Source: Commensalibacter nepenthis (lineage in GTDB: Bacteria > Pseudomonadota > Alphaproteobacteria > Acetobacterales > Acetobacteraceae). From it: 64,000 bases of DNA. The notes beneath the pieces were generated by a model. The model was not told where the DNA came from and did not search any database. It saw only the letters and a list, made by a program, of their open reading frames with translations. Of this stretch, positions 9,847 through 17,972 are shown one piece after another. Location: positions 1,853,001 to 1,917,000 of the forward strand of contig NZ_JASBAN010000001.1 of the NCBI RefSeq assembly GCF_029953305.1. The letters run 5' to 3'. Within the stretch, counting starts at the first letter, position 1. Every line of letters starts with the position of its first letter. The position numbers and the translations under genes are program-made.

Positions 9847-10764
9847 ATGGACATTCTTCCTTCACCACAACAGCTGCGTTATTTGATTGCTCTTTCTGAA
9901 CAAAGACACTTTGGAAAAGCTGCAAATGTCTGTTCTGTCACACAATCGACATTGTCTGCGGGGATATTAAATCTTGAACGCCAATTTGATGTTGCCATTT
10001 TGGATCGAACTGCTGGGAAACGGGTCGTTTTTACACCAATAGGCGAAGAGGTAATTATTCAAGCAAAAGTTGCTTTACAAGGACTAGAATCGGTTCGGGA
10101 TGTAATCCATTTTGTACAAGAACCTTTTTCATCATCATTAAGATTAGGAATTATTCCAACAGTAGCCCCTTATATATTACCTGATGTTATTCAAAATATA
10201 CGGCAGAATTATCCTAAATTAACATTAAGTCTTCACGAAGATTTGACAGAAAATCTAATGGAGAAACTTGCCATTGGCCACTTAGATTTATTGGTTATTG
10301 CAATGCCTTGTGATTGCAGCGGTGCAGAAACTTTCTTTTTATTTAAAGATGAATTTTTTATCATTATGCCAAAGGGACATCCATTGGAAAAATTTGATCG
10401 GGTGCGTTTAGATCAAATAGAAGCCAAAGAAATCATTTCTTTACAAGATGGCCATTGTTTAAAAGATCAAACGTTGGATATGTGTCGACAAGGGCAAAAT
10501 TTTAAAACAGTTTCAGATTCGCAAAATGACTTTACGGCATCCTCTCTTAAAACAATTATTAATATGGTTGGTATTGGGCTAGGGGTGGCGTTTATTCCAA
10601 AAATGGCAATAGAGAGTGAAATTGGCGATCGTTCTGATATTGTGATTCGGCCTTTGGAAGGGAATCCGACATGCAGAACGATTGGTTTGGCTTGGCGAAG
10701 GAATTCTTTAAGGGCAAGCGAATTCAAACAATTCGAAAAAGTATTCCAAAATTTAAAAATATAG
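9847..10764 (+). CDS. oxyR: LysR-type peroxide sensor OxyR
   Basis: Transcriptional activator of peroxide defence. It has an N-terminal winged HTH (about residues 5-62, LRYLIALSEQRHFGKAA) and a C-terminal substrate-binding fold. The redox switch is clearly conserved: GHCLKDQTLDMC gives Cys204 and Cys213, the nine-residue spacing of E. coli Cys199/Cys208. Divergent transcription from ahpC fits direct control of that gene. Neither candidate start (TTG 9835 or ATG 9847) has a good ribosome site; I chose the ATG, giving 305 residues. Confidence 0.94.
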   Translation: MDILPSPQQLRYLIALSEQRHFGKAANVCSVTQSTLSAGILNLERQFDVAILDRTAGKRVVFTPIGEEVIIQAKVALQGLESVRDVIHFVQEPFSSSLRLGIIPTVAPYILPDVIQNIRQNYPKLTLSLHEDLTENLMEKLAIGHLDLLVIAMPCDCSGAETFFLFKDEFFIIMPKGHPLEKFDRVRLDQIEAKEIISLQDGHCLKDQTLDMCRQGQNFKTVSDSQNDFTASSLKTIINMVGIGLGVAFIPKMAIESEIGDRSDIVIRPLEGNPTCRTIGLAWRRNSLRASEFKQFEKVFQNLKI

Positions 10765-10844
10765 CCTTAGCATTTGACTTTTTCTTATTTTTCTTTATAT
10801 AAGAGCTAACTTTCGAATTTATTGCCTTGGGTGGAATTGAAATT

Positions 10845-10970
10845 ATGAAAATTAGAAACAGCTTACGTTCGGCTAAATTGCGTGACAAAGATTGCCGTAT
10901 CGTTCGTCGTCATGGAAGAGTATATGTTATTAATAAGAAAAACCCGCGTATGAAAGCACGTCAAGGTTAA
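10845..10970 (+). CDS. rpmJ: 50S ribosomal protein L36
   Basis: Small ribosomal protein of 41 residues, beginning [18 protein letters not shown] and ending [12 protein letters not shown]. It is the alphaproteobacterial form: only one Cys is left of the zinc-ribbon set, and the basic C-terminus is typical. The ATG at 10845 has GGTGGAA upstream. It stands alone between oxyR and a DJ-1-like gene, as rpmJ often does in this class, and is followed by two hairpins. Confidence 0.95.
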   Translation: MKIRNSLRSAKLRDKDCRIVRRHGRVYVINKKNPRMKARQG

Positions 10971-10993
10971 TCTTATTTCTTTACTTATCGGAT

Positions 10994-11011
10994 CGTCCTT
11001 TTACAAGGACG
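10994..11011 (+). terminator. Hairpin after rpmJ
   Basis: Stem CGTCCTT / AAGGACG with loop TTAC, then TTCTTTTAT, 23 bases after the rpmJ stop. A compact intrinsic terminator. Confidence 0.75.
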
Positions 11012-11032
11012 TTCTTTTATGAATATGAGTTT

Positions 11033-11066
11033 AAAAGGCTTCTATTATATATAATAGAAGCCTTTT
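11033..11066 (+). terminator. Second, long dyad after rpmJ
   Basis: Perfect 34-base dyad: the left arm begins AAAAGGCTTCTATTAT and its exact complement ends in AGAAGCCTTTT, followed by two more T. The high symmetry lets it act on either strand. It separates rpmJ from the next gene. Confidence 0.8.
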
Positions 11067-11123
11067 TTGCGTGGTTATGCTTATAATTAAAATATGAATA
11101 TTCCAGTTTAGAAGGATTGATAG

Positions 11124-11717
11124 ATGAATATTTATATTCTGTTATTTGATGATTTTCGCACGTTGGATGTTTTTGGCCCAGTTGATGTGTTTGGAGAAGT
11201 AGAGGAGTTTACCTTACATTATTGTTCAGTCGCAGAAGGCTTAATTTACAGTTCTCATCACGTTCCAATTATGACGACTGCTATGCCATCTATTTTACCT
11301 CCAGATTCTATTATATTTATCCCAGGAGGGATGGGAACACGGTCTTTAGTCCATGATCAATTGTTTATTACTTTCCTTACACAGATTATACCACAGGCAT
11401 CTTATTGCTTGACGGTGTGCACAGGATCAGCATTGGTTGCAAAAACTGGATTATTAGAAGGCAAAGTGGTTACGTCGAATAAAAATGCGTGGTCTTGGGT
11501 GACTTCTATAAATAGTCGAGTTCATTGGCAACATCATGCGCGTTGGTGTGTTGACGGTCGTTTTTATACGTCATCAGGCGTATCTGCTGGGATAGATATG
11601 GCACTTGGATTTGTTTCAGATTTATATGGTCAAGAGCGTGCAGTAAAGATCGCAAATTTGATGGAGTATGTATGGAATAGCGAGCCCGATAACGATCCTT
11701 TCTGTAAGGCATTATAA
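11124..11717 (+). CDS. DJ-1/PfpI family protein
   Basis: 197-residue protein of the class I glutamine-amidotransferase-like superfamily. The nucleophile elbow is CLTVCTGSALVAKTGLLEG, with Cys in TVCTG, preceded by the family segment FIPGGMGTR. The pattern VTSNKNAW and DGRFYTSSGVSAGIDMAL places it near the isonitrile hydratase / AraC-N-terminal-like DJ-1 branch, but no HTH domain is attached. The function (stress protein, glyoxalase-like or hydratase) cannot be decided. It is a single gene between rpmJ and a convergent OmpA-like gene. Confidence 0.85.
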   Translation: MNIYILLFDDFRTLDVFGPVDVFGEVEEFTLHYCSVAEGLIYSSHHVPIMTTAMPSILPPDSIIFIPGGMGTRSLVHDQLFITFLTQIIPQASYCLTVCTGSALVAKTGLLEGKVVTSNKNAWSWVTSINSRVHWQHHARWCVDGRFYTSSGVSAGIDMALGFVSDLYGQERAVKIANLMEYVWNSEPDNDPFCKAL

Positions 11718-11735
11718 AGCATTATTCCACTATAC

Positions 11736-12515
11736 TTAATGTTTTGCTTCTGTGTTTTTTGTTTTATTTACTAAATCTGATCGAATCATTTCTACATGAT
11801 CGGGGCTGAGGTCTTTGTCTTGAGTTTCTGGTATTCCTTTGGCGAGCAAATATATGCGCGTTGAAGGGATGCCTTGATTAATTAATACTGCACGAATAGC
11901 CAACCCACGGTTTAATGCAATACGACGTGGTGTTGATAAATCGTCAGAATTGCCATGGCTGTAGGCATTTAAATAGACTGTAGCTTCAGGATGTTGTTTT
12001 AACATATTGGCATAATCCATGATTGCTTTCATCATGGATTCATTTAAATCTACGCTATTTTCACCAAAAATAAGTATTGTATGTTTTGATGTAGCACGTA
12101 TTTCCCCTTTGGCATCTTTAATAACTTTTGGCATCTCAGGTGGTACAGGGGGATGCAAAGGCACAACAATATTTGCATCTTTGAATACAGGTACAGGAGG
12201 CGGTGCAGGCGGGATTGTTGGTGATACAGCAGGTTTAGAATTCGCTTGTGGCTTTGCCTCAACTGGCGCTACTGTAACTTTTTTAGAATTTTTCTCTTTT
12301 TGATGTTTTTTCTTATCAGAATGTTTATTTGTTTTTTTTGTTTCTTTGCTTTTGGCTTTATGACTTTCCCCTAAATTGCTTAAAGCTGAGTGATTAACAC
12401 TGACTTGAGCAATCGTATCTGACGCTGAAAACAGAAATAAAGCAGAAAAAGCAGCAGTTAAAAAAAGTTGATTTCTTTTTTTTAAAATAGAAAAAGGAGA
12501 TAAAGGAAAAATCAT
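11736..12515 (-). CDS. Secreted OmpA-like domain protein with Lys- and Pro-rich linker
   Basis: About 259 residues. A signal peptide (hydrophobic core about 16-33, cleavage near IAQ-V) is followed by a strongly Lys-rich stretch (about 50-80), a Pro-rich stretch with PPAPPPVPVF, and a C-terminal OmpA-like domain (about 145-259). The domain keeps the helix pattern PRRIALNRGLAIRAVLINQG, but the peptidoglycan-binding Asp loop reads AYSHGNSDDLS, so binding may differ. ATG 12515 is chosen over TTG 12530. The likely role is an envelope link to peptidoglycan. It lies downstream of suhB on the same strand. Confidence 0.7.
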   Translation of the reverse strand: MIFPLSPFSILKKRNQLFLTAAFSALFLFSASDTIAQVSVNHSALSNLGESHKAKSKETKKTNKHSDKKKHQKEKNSKKVTVAPVEAKPQANSKPAVSPTIPPAPPPVPVFKDANIVVPLHPPVPPEMPKVIKDAKGEIRATSKHTILIFGENSVDLNESMMKAIMDYANMLKQHPEATVYLNAYSHGNSDDLSTPRRIALNRGLAIRAVLINQGIPSTRIYLLAKGIPETQDKDLSPDHVEMIRSDLVNKTKNTEAKH

Positions 12516-12577
12516 GATATAGCCTAACAACCAACTTTCTTTAAAATAAACTTGCTTAAGAATAATATATCAATTCG

Positions 12578-13411
12578 TTATTTGTTTGGAGTATTATCCG
12601 AGATTATTTCTCTGATCGTAGAAAATAACGCTGCATTGGCGGCAACGGTATCCACAGACATCCCAATATCATTCAATGGGTTCCCTTGAATATCAGAGAC
12701 ATGACCGCCGGCTTCTCTGACTAATATTAATCCCGCAGCAACATCCCAAGGCTTTAATCCTAGCTCCCAAAAGCCTTCATATCGACCAGCAGCCACCCAT
12801 GCTAAATCCAACGCTGCTGCACCAAAACGGCGTAATCCAGCGATTTGAGGCATTAATGAGCTTACGGTTTGTACGAAACCTTTTCTTTTTTCTTCTGTAG
12901 AAATAGCAAAAGGAATTCCTGTTGCAAATACGGCTTGATACATATCTCTTCTTGCAGAAACACGCAGACGGCGCTCATTTAAAAATGCGCCAATCCCTTT
13001 TTCAGCCCAGAACATTTCGTTTGCGACTGGATTGTAAACAAGACCCGATACAATTTCAATATCACCATTGTCATTACGTTTTTGTAAAGCAATAGAGATC
13101 GCCCAATGTGGAATGCCATGTAAAAAATTGGTGGTACCATCCAAAGGATCAACAATCCAACGCCAGCTCCAATTATCACTGCCAGAATATCCACTTTCTT
13201 CCATTAAAAAAGCATATCCAGGACGGGCTTTTTCAAGCTCTGTGCGAATAGTCGATTCGGCTCTCAGATCGGCTTGAGACACGAAATCTCCTGGTCCTTT
13301 AACGCTGACTTGAAGCATTTCTACTTCGTTAAAATCTCGCAATAAACAGCGTGCAGCTTTTTGTGCAGCGTTTTGCATTACCATCATATGAGGAGAGAGT
13401 CGCATAGCCAT
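12578..13411 (-). CDS. suhB: Inositol monophosphatase family protein
   Basis: Mg-dependent phosphatase of the inositol monophosphatase/SuhB fold. The 277-residue product carries the metal-site motifs EESG, WIVDPLDGTTNFLHG and the C-terminal KPWDVAAGLILVREAGG. Substrates in bacteria may include myo-inositol-1-phosphate, and SuhB also acts in rRNA antitermination; which applies here is not visible. ATG 13411 has AGGAA eight bases upstream and is preferred over TTG 13417. It lies downstream of efp on the same strand, a frequent alphaproteobacterial neighbourhood. Confidence 0.92.
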   Translation of the reverse strand: MAMRLSPHMMVMQNAAQKAARCLLRDFNEVEMLQVSVKGPGDFVSQADLRAESTIRTELEKARPGYAFLMEESGYSGSDNWSWRWIVDPLDGTTNFLHGIPHWAISIALQKRNDNGDIEIVSGLVYNPVANEMFWAEKGIGAFLNERRLRVSARRDMYQAVFATGIPFAISTEEKRKGFVQTVSSLMPQIAGLRRFGAAALDLAWVAAGRYEGFWELGLKPWDVAAGLILVREAGGHVSDIQGNPLNDIGMSVDTVAANAALFSTIREIISDNTPNK

Positions 13412-13543
13412 AAGCAAAGTTCCTGAATATTATAAGAAAGGGCTTTGTAGAAAATATCAATAAAACAGCAAAAAATGTCTGTTGTATATCTAGTAAACAG
13501 ACACCTTTATATATGTCAAATAAAATCAAGACCTTAAAAAAAC

Positions 13544-14110
13544 CTAAGATTTAGCTCTTTCAACATAGCTGCCATCTTCGGTTTTAACAACGATTTTTTC
13601 TCCAGCTTCAACGAATGGAGGAACCATTGTTTTAACGCCATTAGATAACATTGCTGGTTTATAAGAAGAACTTGCTGTTTGACCTTTGACAACAGGTTCA
13701 GCTTCTACAACTTCCAAAGTCACTTGTGCAGGAAGCTCAACAGAAACTGGATCACCTTCAATTAATCTTACGATGACTTTCATATTATCTTGTAAGAAAG
13801 GTAATTGTTCACTGAAAATATCTTTATGAAGCAAAAATTGATCGTAAGTTTCTGGATCCATTAACACGATATTATCGCCATCTTCATAAGAATATGTAAA
13901 TTCTTTATCTTCGGCCATCAGACGCTCGACGGTATCAGCAGTACGCCAACGTTCGTTGGTTTTATTTCCTGTTTTCAAATCGCGCATTTCCACTTGGATA
14001 AACGCGCCACCTTTGCCTGGCGTGATAATTTGTTGTTTAAGGACAGACCAGCGACGACCTTCATGTTCAATAACTTGGCCTGCACGAATTTGGTTTGCCT
14101 GTTGTTTCAT
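13544..14110 (-). CDS. efp: Translation elongation factor P
   Basis: Relieves ribosome stalling at polyproline motifs. The 188-residue product has the three beta-barrel domains of EF-P. The modified Lys sits in the loop TPGKGGAF (Lys33), which fits beta-lysylation by the neighbouring EpmB/EpmA pair. The ribosome site GAGAGA precedes ATG 14110. epmB follows the same strand upstream and epmA is divergent from epmB, so substrate and both modification enzymes are together. Confidence 0.97.
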   Translation of the reverse strand: MKQQANQIRAGQVIEHEGRRWSVLKQQIITPGKGGAFIQVEMRDLKTGNKTNERWRTADTVERLMAEDKEFTYSYEDGDNIVLMDPETYDQFLLHKDIFSEQLPFLQDNMKVIVRLIEGDPVSVELPAQVTLEVVEAEPVVKGQTASSSYKPAMLSNGVKTMVPPFVEAGEKIVVKTEDGSYVERAKS

Positions 14111-14206
14111 TAGTTCTCTCTAAAAAATAAACGAGTAAAAGCGAGTAAAAGCAAGATGTATAATCTGCAAATTGGAAAAAGGCAAGTTATTCACATCCTT
14201 GATTCT

Positions 14207-15226
14207 TTAAATTTGATGTATTTTCTTATTTGGGTCAAGCACATAATTAGGGGTTTGTGGATTAAAATAATCAGGGCCAAGAGGTACTTTGCCATATCCA
14301 CCTGGAATATCCAGAATATAAGTCGGCCATGCCAGCCCCGTCACACGTCCACGTAAGGCACTTAATAAGTGTCTGCCTTTGTCAATGGGAACATAAAAAC
14401 GTGCTGTGCCTGGGGCTTTGTCTAATTGATGCAAATAATAAGGTTTAATACGCCATTCAACGAAATGACGTAATAAAGACTCAAGTGTTTCAACATTATC
14501 ATTTATATTTTTCAATAAAACAGATTGACTTAATAAAGGAATGCCATTTTTAATTAAGTTTTTTATAGCCTGTTGTGCTGCTGGTGTGAATTCTTTGGGA
14601 TGATTGGCATGTACTACAACCCATAAGGCTTTATCGGTTTCTAAACTATTAATAAATTCATGGGTCAGTTGGCTGGGAGCAGAAAAAGGAACGCGTGTGT
14701 GAAGACGGATGGTTGTAACATGTGGGATTTGATCGAGTTTTTGTATAATAAAACGCATACGACGAGGAGATAAGATCAAAGGATCGCCACCTGATAAGAT
14801 GACTTCTCGTATTTGCGGATGCTTTTCGATCCATTGTAATGCATTTTCAAGTTGAGTATCGGTTAATAATCCATTTTCAGGTCCTATTTGTTCTCTGCGG
14901 AAACAAAAACGACAATAAACAGGACAAATCAGCAACGGTTTTAATAAAACGCGATCTTCATAACGATGGACAATCCCAGGAATAGGCGAAAGCGCTTCAT
15001 CTCCAATAGGATCATTGAGTTCATCTGGATGGGTAATTAGCTCATCAATATGTGGAATATATTGTAATCCAATCGGATCATCAGGGGATTCAATTAAACC
15101 AGCCACTTCCGAAGAGATGGCAATTGTATAAATTTTTGATAATTCATTTAACTGTGTCAAATCTTGTTCTGAAATAAGATCATTTTGTAAAAGGTCATCA
15201 ACAGTGCGAAGGGTTTTAAGGGTCAT
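14207..15226 (-). CDS. epmB: EF-P beta-lysylation protein EpmB (radical SAM aminomutase)
   Basis: Radical SAM/PLP enzyme of the lysine 2,3-aminomutase family; it makes (R)-beta-lysine for EF-P. The 339-residue product has the 4Fe-4S motif CPVYCRFC (Cys101, 105, 108), the SAM segment SGGDPL and the late ILDIPGGYGKVPL. It lacks the long C-terminal oligomerisation part of clostridial KamA, consistent with the EpmB subgroup. It lies between efp (same strand) and epmA (divergent). Confidence 0.93.
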   Translation of the reverse strand: MTLKTLRTVDDLLQNDLISEQDLTQLNELSKIYTIAISSEVAGLIESPDDPIGLQYIPHIDELITHPDELNDPIGDEALSPIPGIVHRYEDRVLLKPLLICPVYCRFCFRREQIGPENGLLTDTQLENALQWIEKHPQIREVILSGGDPLILSPRRMRFIIQKLDQIPHVTTIRLHTRVPFSAPSQLTHEFINSLETDKALWVVVHANHPKEFTPAAQQAIKNLIKNGIPLLSQSVLLKNINDNVETLESLLRHFVEWRIKPYYLHQLDKAPGTARFYVPIDKGRHLLSALRGRVTGLAWPTYILDIPGGYGKVPLGPDYFNPQTPNYVLDPNKKIHQI

Positions 15227-15336
15227 AAAAAAACAAGACTTTTGTGTGAATCAAGATACAATTTTGTAAAATTGAAAAAATCGCATATTTAATAGAAAGA
15301 TGTAAAGTAAATTAAGAGAAATACAAGGACTCTTTA

Positions 15337-16326
15337 GTGAATAAATTAGATCGTGCCTCTCTTTTTGATCGTTTGCCATTGTTAAAACGAAGACAATTAA
15401 TGATAAAGGCAATCAGAAGTTTTTTTAATTCTCGGGATTATTTAGAAGTTGAAACGCCTTATTTAGTTCCTGCACCAGGTGAAGAGGTTCATTTGGAACC
15501 TTTTGGTTCAGTATATGAAACGCCCCAAGGTGAAAAGAGAAATGTATTTTTACATACCAGTCCTGAATTTGCCATGAAAAGGATTGTTGCCGAACTACAT
15601 CAACCTGTTTATCAATTGGCAAGAGTATGGCGTAATAAAGAAGGTGGGTCGACGCATTCCCCTGAATTTACCATGTTGGAATGGTATCGTCCTCATTGTT
15701 CTATGGTTGAATTGATGAATGAAACAGAGAAATTATGTAAAATTTTGTTTCCTCAACGAATAGAATATTCCAATCACGCCATTCGTTTTGATGTGCCATT
15801 TGAACGGTTGACGATACAACAGGCTTTTCAAAAATATGTTGGGATTGATATTTTGTCTTTACCCGACGATCCTCAATTATTCGCACAGGCGGCGGGATGT
15901 CAACTACGTTTGGGTGAAACATGGGAGGATTTGTTCTTTCGATTGTTGCTAGAAAAAATTGAACCGAATATTGGAAGGGATCGCCCGACTTTTTTAACCC
16001 ATTGGCCTGTGAAGCAAGCGGCTTTGGCAAAAATAGATTCGAAAAATCAAAAAGTTGCTTTGCGTTTTGAGCTTTATGCTGGTGGATTGGAGTTGGCTAA
16101 TGCTTTTGAAGAATTAACCGACCCCATAGAGCAACGCCAACGGTTTCTTATGGATCGGCAACAACGTGCAAGATTATATCCTAAAGCTGCAACATGGGAG
16201 ATAGACGAAGATTTTTTAAATGCATTGTCCAAGATGCCGTCTTGTTCAGGGATTGCGATGGGGGTTGATCGATTGGTGATGCTTGCAACAGGGGTTAAAA
16301 ATATTCGTGATATTTTATGGATATAA
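15337..16326 (+). CDS. epmA: EF-P--lysine ligase EpmA (GenX/PoxA)
   Basis: Truncated class II lysyl-tRNA synthetase paralogue that adenylates beta-lysine and transfers it to EF-P Lys33. The 329-residue product is a catalytic core only, with no anticodon-binding domain. Class II motifs include LHTSPEFAMKR, ARVWRNKEGG, FTMLEWYR and the motif-3 region SGIAMGVDRLVML. The start is GTG 15337 with AAGGA seven bases upstream. It is divergent from epmB. Confidence 0.94.
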   Translation: MNKLDRASLFDRLPLLKRRQLMIKAIRSFFNSRDYLEVETPYLVPAPGEEVHLEPFGSVYETPQGEKRNVFLHTSPEFAMKRIVAELHQPVYQLARVWRNKEGGSTHSPEFTMLEWYRPHCSMVELMNETEKLCKILFPQRIEYSNHAIRFDVPFERLTIQQAFQKYVGIDILSLPDDPQLFAQAAGCQLRLGETWEDLFFRLLLEKIEPNIGRDRPTFLTHWPVKQAALAKIDSKNQKVALRFELYAGGLELANAFEELTDPIEQRQRFLMDRQQRARLYPKAATWEIDEDFLNALSKMPSCSGIAMGVDRLVMLATGVKNIRDILWI

Positions 16327-16466
16327 AATAAAATATATTACCAAATTACTAAATATCTTTAGAAAAACAGAATAGAGAGCTTGTCGAAATGTTTAAGAAA
16401 AGATAAAACCTAGAGACAAGAATGATTTAATTCATTTCAACGGTTCTGTAAGGGAATAAAAAGATT

Positions 16467-17201
16467 ATGTCGCCATTCAAAGCACAAAAACTTGCTGTTA
16501 TTGTTCACAAAAGAAAATCCATCATTGGAACGCTTTTAGGAATGGCAGGCTTGCTTGCTGTGGCTGGATGTGGTGGTGTGCCAGAACATGAACGCGAATG
16601 TCAATGGCAAGGAACACCATCTTGGTATTGTCGCCATACTGCCAAAAAAGATACTTATTTTGTCAGAGGTAATACACAGTCTTATTTCATCCCTGTTTAT
16701 ACAGGTGCCAAAGAATTCCCTGTGCCAGATATGCCCGTTTATACAGATGAGACAATCGATCAAACATTGCGTGCTTCGATCGTGTTAACAGATTACAAAG
16801 AGGCTTTGAGAAAAACAGAACTATTAGCTTTGGTTGAACGTCAAGGACCTTATACTGTTTTTGCTGTTCCAAATCATCCTATGGAACATCCTTCTTTTGC
16901 TATTGAAGGTTCATTGATGGATGTTCAAAATGAAAATCTGTTAAAACAATTAATGGGTTACACCATTGTTTTGGGGGATTACCCACCTGAAAAACTTAGA
17001 AAATTAGCATTAAAAAATGGTGGGTCTGTTGAGTTAACAACATTTTATAATGAAAAATTGATTGTATCTATTAATCCTGAAACAGGTGAATTCGTCACTA
17101 AAAACAAAGCAGGTCAGATAAATAAAATTTGGGTCAATGGTATTCCCCAAGCAAATGGCACTTTATATGTCAGCCAAGGTCTGTTAAATTTTGTTAAATA
17201 A
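16467..17201 (+). CDS. Lipoprotein with fasciclin (FAS1)-like domain
   Basis: 244-residue predicted lipoprotein. After a basic N-terminus the hydrophobic stretch ends in a lipobox LLAVAGC, so Cys near 35 should be lipidated. The C-terminal 145 residues resemble FAS1: a helix LRKTELLALVERQGPYTVFAVPNH and a later LLKQLMGYTIVLGDY matching the two conserved FAS1 regions, then a beta segment ending NGTLYVSQGLLNFV. FAS1 domains mediate adhesion or ligand binding; the ligand is unknown. It is a single gene, ending in a strong bidirectional terminator. Confidence 0.78.
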   Translation: MSPFKAQKLAVIVHKRKSIIGTLLGMAGLLAVAGCGGVPEHERECQWQGTPSWYCRHTAKKDTYFVRGNTQSYFIPVYTGAKEFPVPDMPVYTDETIDQTLRASIVLTDYKEALRKTELLALVERQGPYTVFAVPNHPMEHPSFAIEGSLMDVQNENLLKQLMGYTIVLGDYPPEKLRKLALKNGGSVELTTFYNEKLIVSINPETGEFVTKNKAGQINKIWVNGIPQANGTLYVSQGLLNFVK

Positions 17202-17206
17202 TTAAA

Positions 17207-17254
17207 AATCAGTTTATTCTGTGAATAAAGAAATATTCACAGAATAAACTGATT
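17207..17254. terminator. Bidirectional terminator between fasciclin lipoprotein and thiE
   Basis: Perfect 21-bp inverted repeat (17207-17227 and 17234-17254) with a 6-base loop AAGAAA. The plus strand continues with ATTTTTC and the minus strand is T-rich after the stem. The distal arm overlaps the thiE stop codon by two bases. It serves the two convergent genes. Confidence 0.9.
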
Positions 17255-17891
17255 ATTTTTCTTCTTTAGCTTCCTCGATTGCTTTTAATAGACTTTGGAC
17301 ACCTTTTGCTGGCCCGTCAACATGCCTCCAAACTGCACCAATAACGGACAAGAAATCAGCCCCAGCTTTGACCAATGGTTTACAATTTTCTGCCGTAATT
17401 CCACCAATCGCAACAACAGGCAGCTCCATCATTTCTGACCACCAACTTAGTAATTCAATGGGAGCCCTGACATCTGTATCTTTGGATATTGTTGGAAAGA
17501 AAGCACCAAATGCAATATAGTCTGCTCCTTTTTCTCCTGCTTTCATTGCCATATCTCGGCTGTCATAGCAGGAAACGCCTAATTGCAAATCATTTCCTAG
17601 TTGTGATCTTGCCTGTTCGATTAGGGTATCTTCCATACCAACATGTGCACCGTCGCAGCCATATTCCTTTGCCAAATCAGGACGATCATTCAAAATAAAA
17701 GCGACATTTCGATCTTGGACAATGGGTTGTAAAATATCGATTGCTTTGCGAATTTCATCATCTGAAACATCTTTTAGTCTTAATTGAACGGCTGCAACAG
17801 GACCTGCATCCAGTGCTTCGATAAGCAAGGGTTTAAATTGTAAAGGATCAAGAGAGGAAGGGGTAATTAGATAAAGTTCACAAGAATTCAT
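17253..17891 (-). CDS. thiE: Thiamine-phosphate synthase ThiE
   Basis: Joins HMP-pyrophosphate and the thiazole phosphate carboxylate to give thiamine phosphate. The product is a TIM barrel of about 212 residues with VQLRLKD, FILNDRPDLA, DGAHVGMED and the phosphate-binding VVAIGGITAENCKPLVKAGADFLSVI. ATG 17891 is favoured over TTG 17903 because GAGA lies upstream. The gap to the IS element upstream is only 81 bases, too short for a TPP riboswitch. No other thi gene is in the window. Confidence 0.93.
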   Translation of the reverse strand: MNSCELYLITPSSLDPLQFKPLLIEALDAGPVAAVQLRLKDVSDDEIRKAIDILQPIVQDRNVAFILNDRPDLAKEYGCDGAHVGMEDTLIEQARSQLGNDLQLGVSCYDSRDMAMKAGEKGADYIAFGAFFPTISKDTDVRAPIELLSWWSEMMELPVVAIGGITAENCKPLVKAGADFLSVIGAVWRHVDGPAKGVQSLLKAIEEAKEEK

Positions 17892-17972
17892 TGTTTGTCT
17901 CAAATATGTTGAATTTTGTGATTAGAATAACATTAAGAGGCATAGGTTACTATAGAAGAGTATATCTAGTTG

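Noticed and set aside
12019-12303. 94-codon plus-strand frame with Gly/Thr-rich sequence
   Set aside because: It is the reverse of the Pro- and Lys-rich linker of the OmpA-like protein, a typical composition artefact.
17892-17972. TPP riboswitch before thiE
   Set aside because: Only 81 bases separate thiE from the IS element and no CUGAGA-type conserved core is visible on the minus strand.
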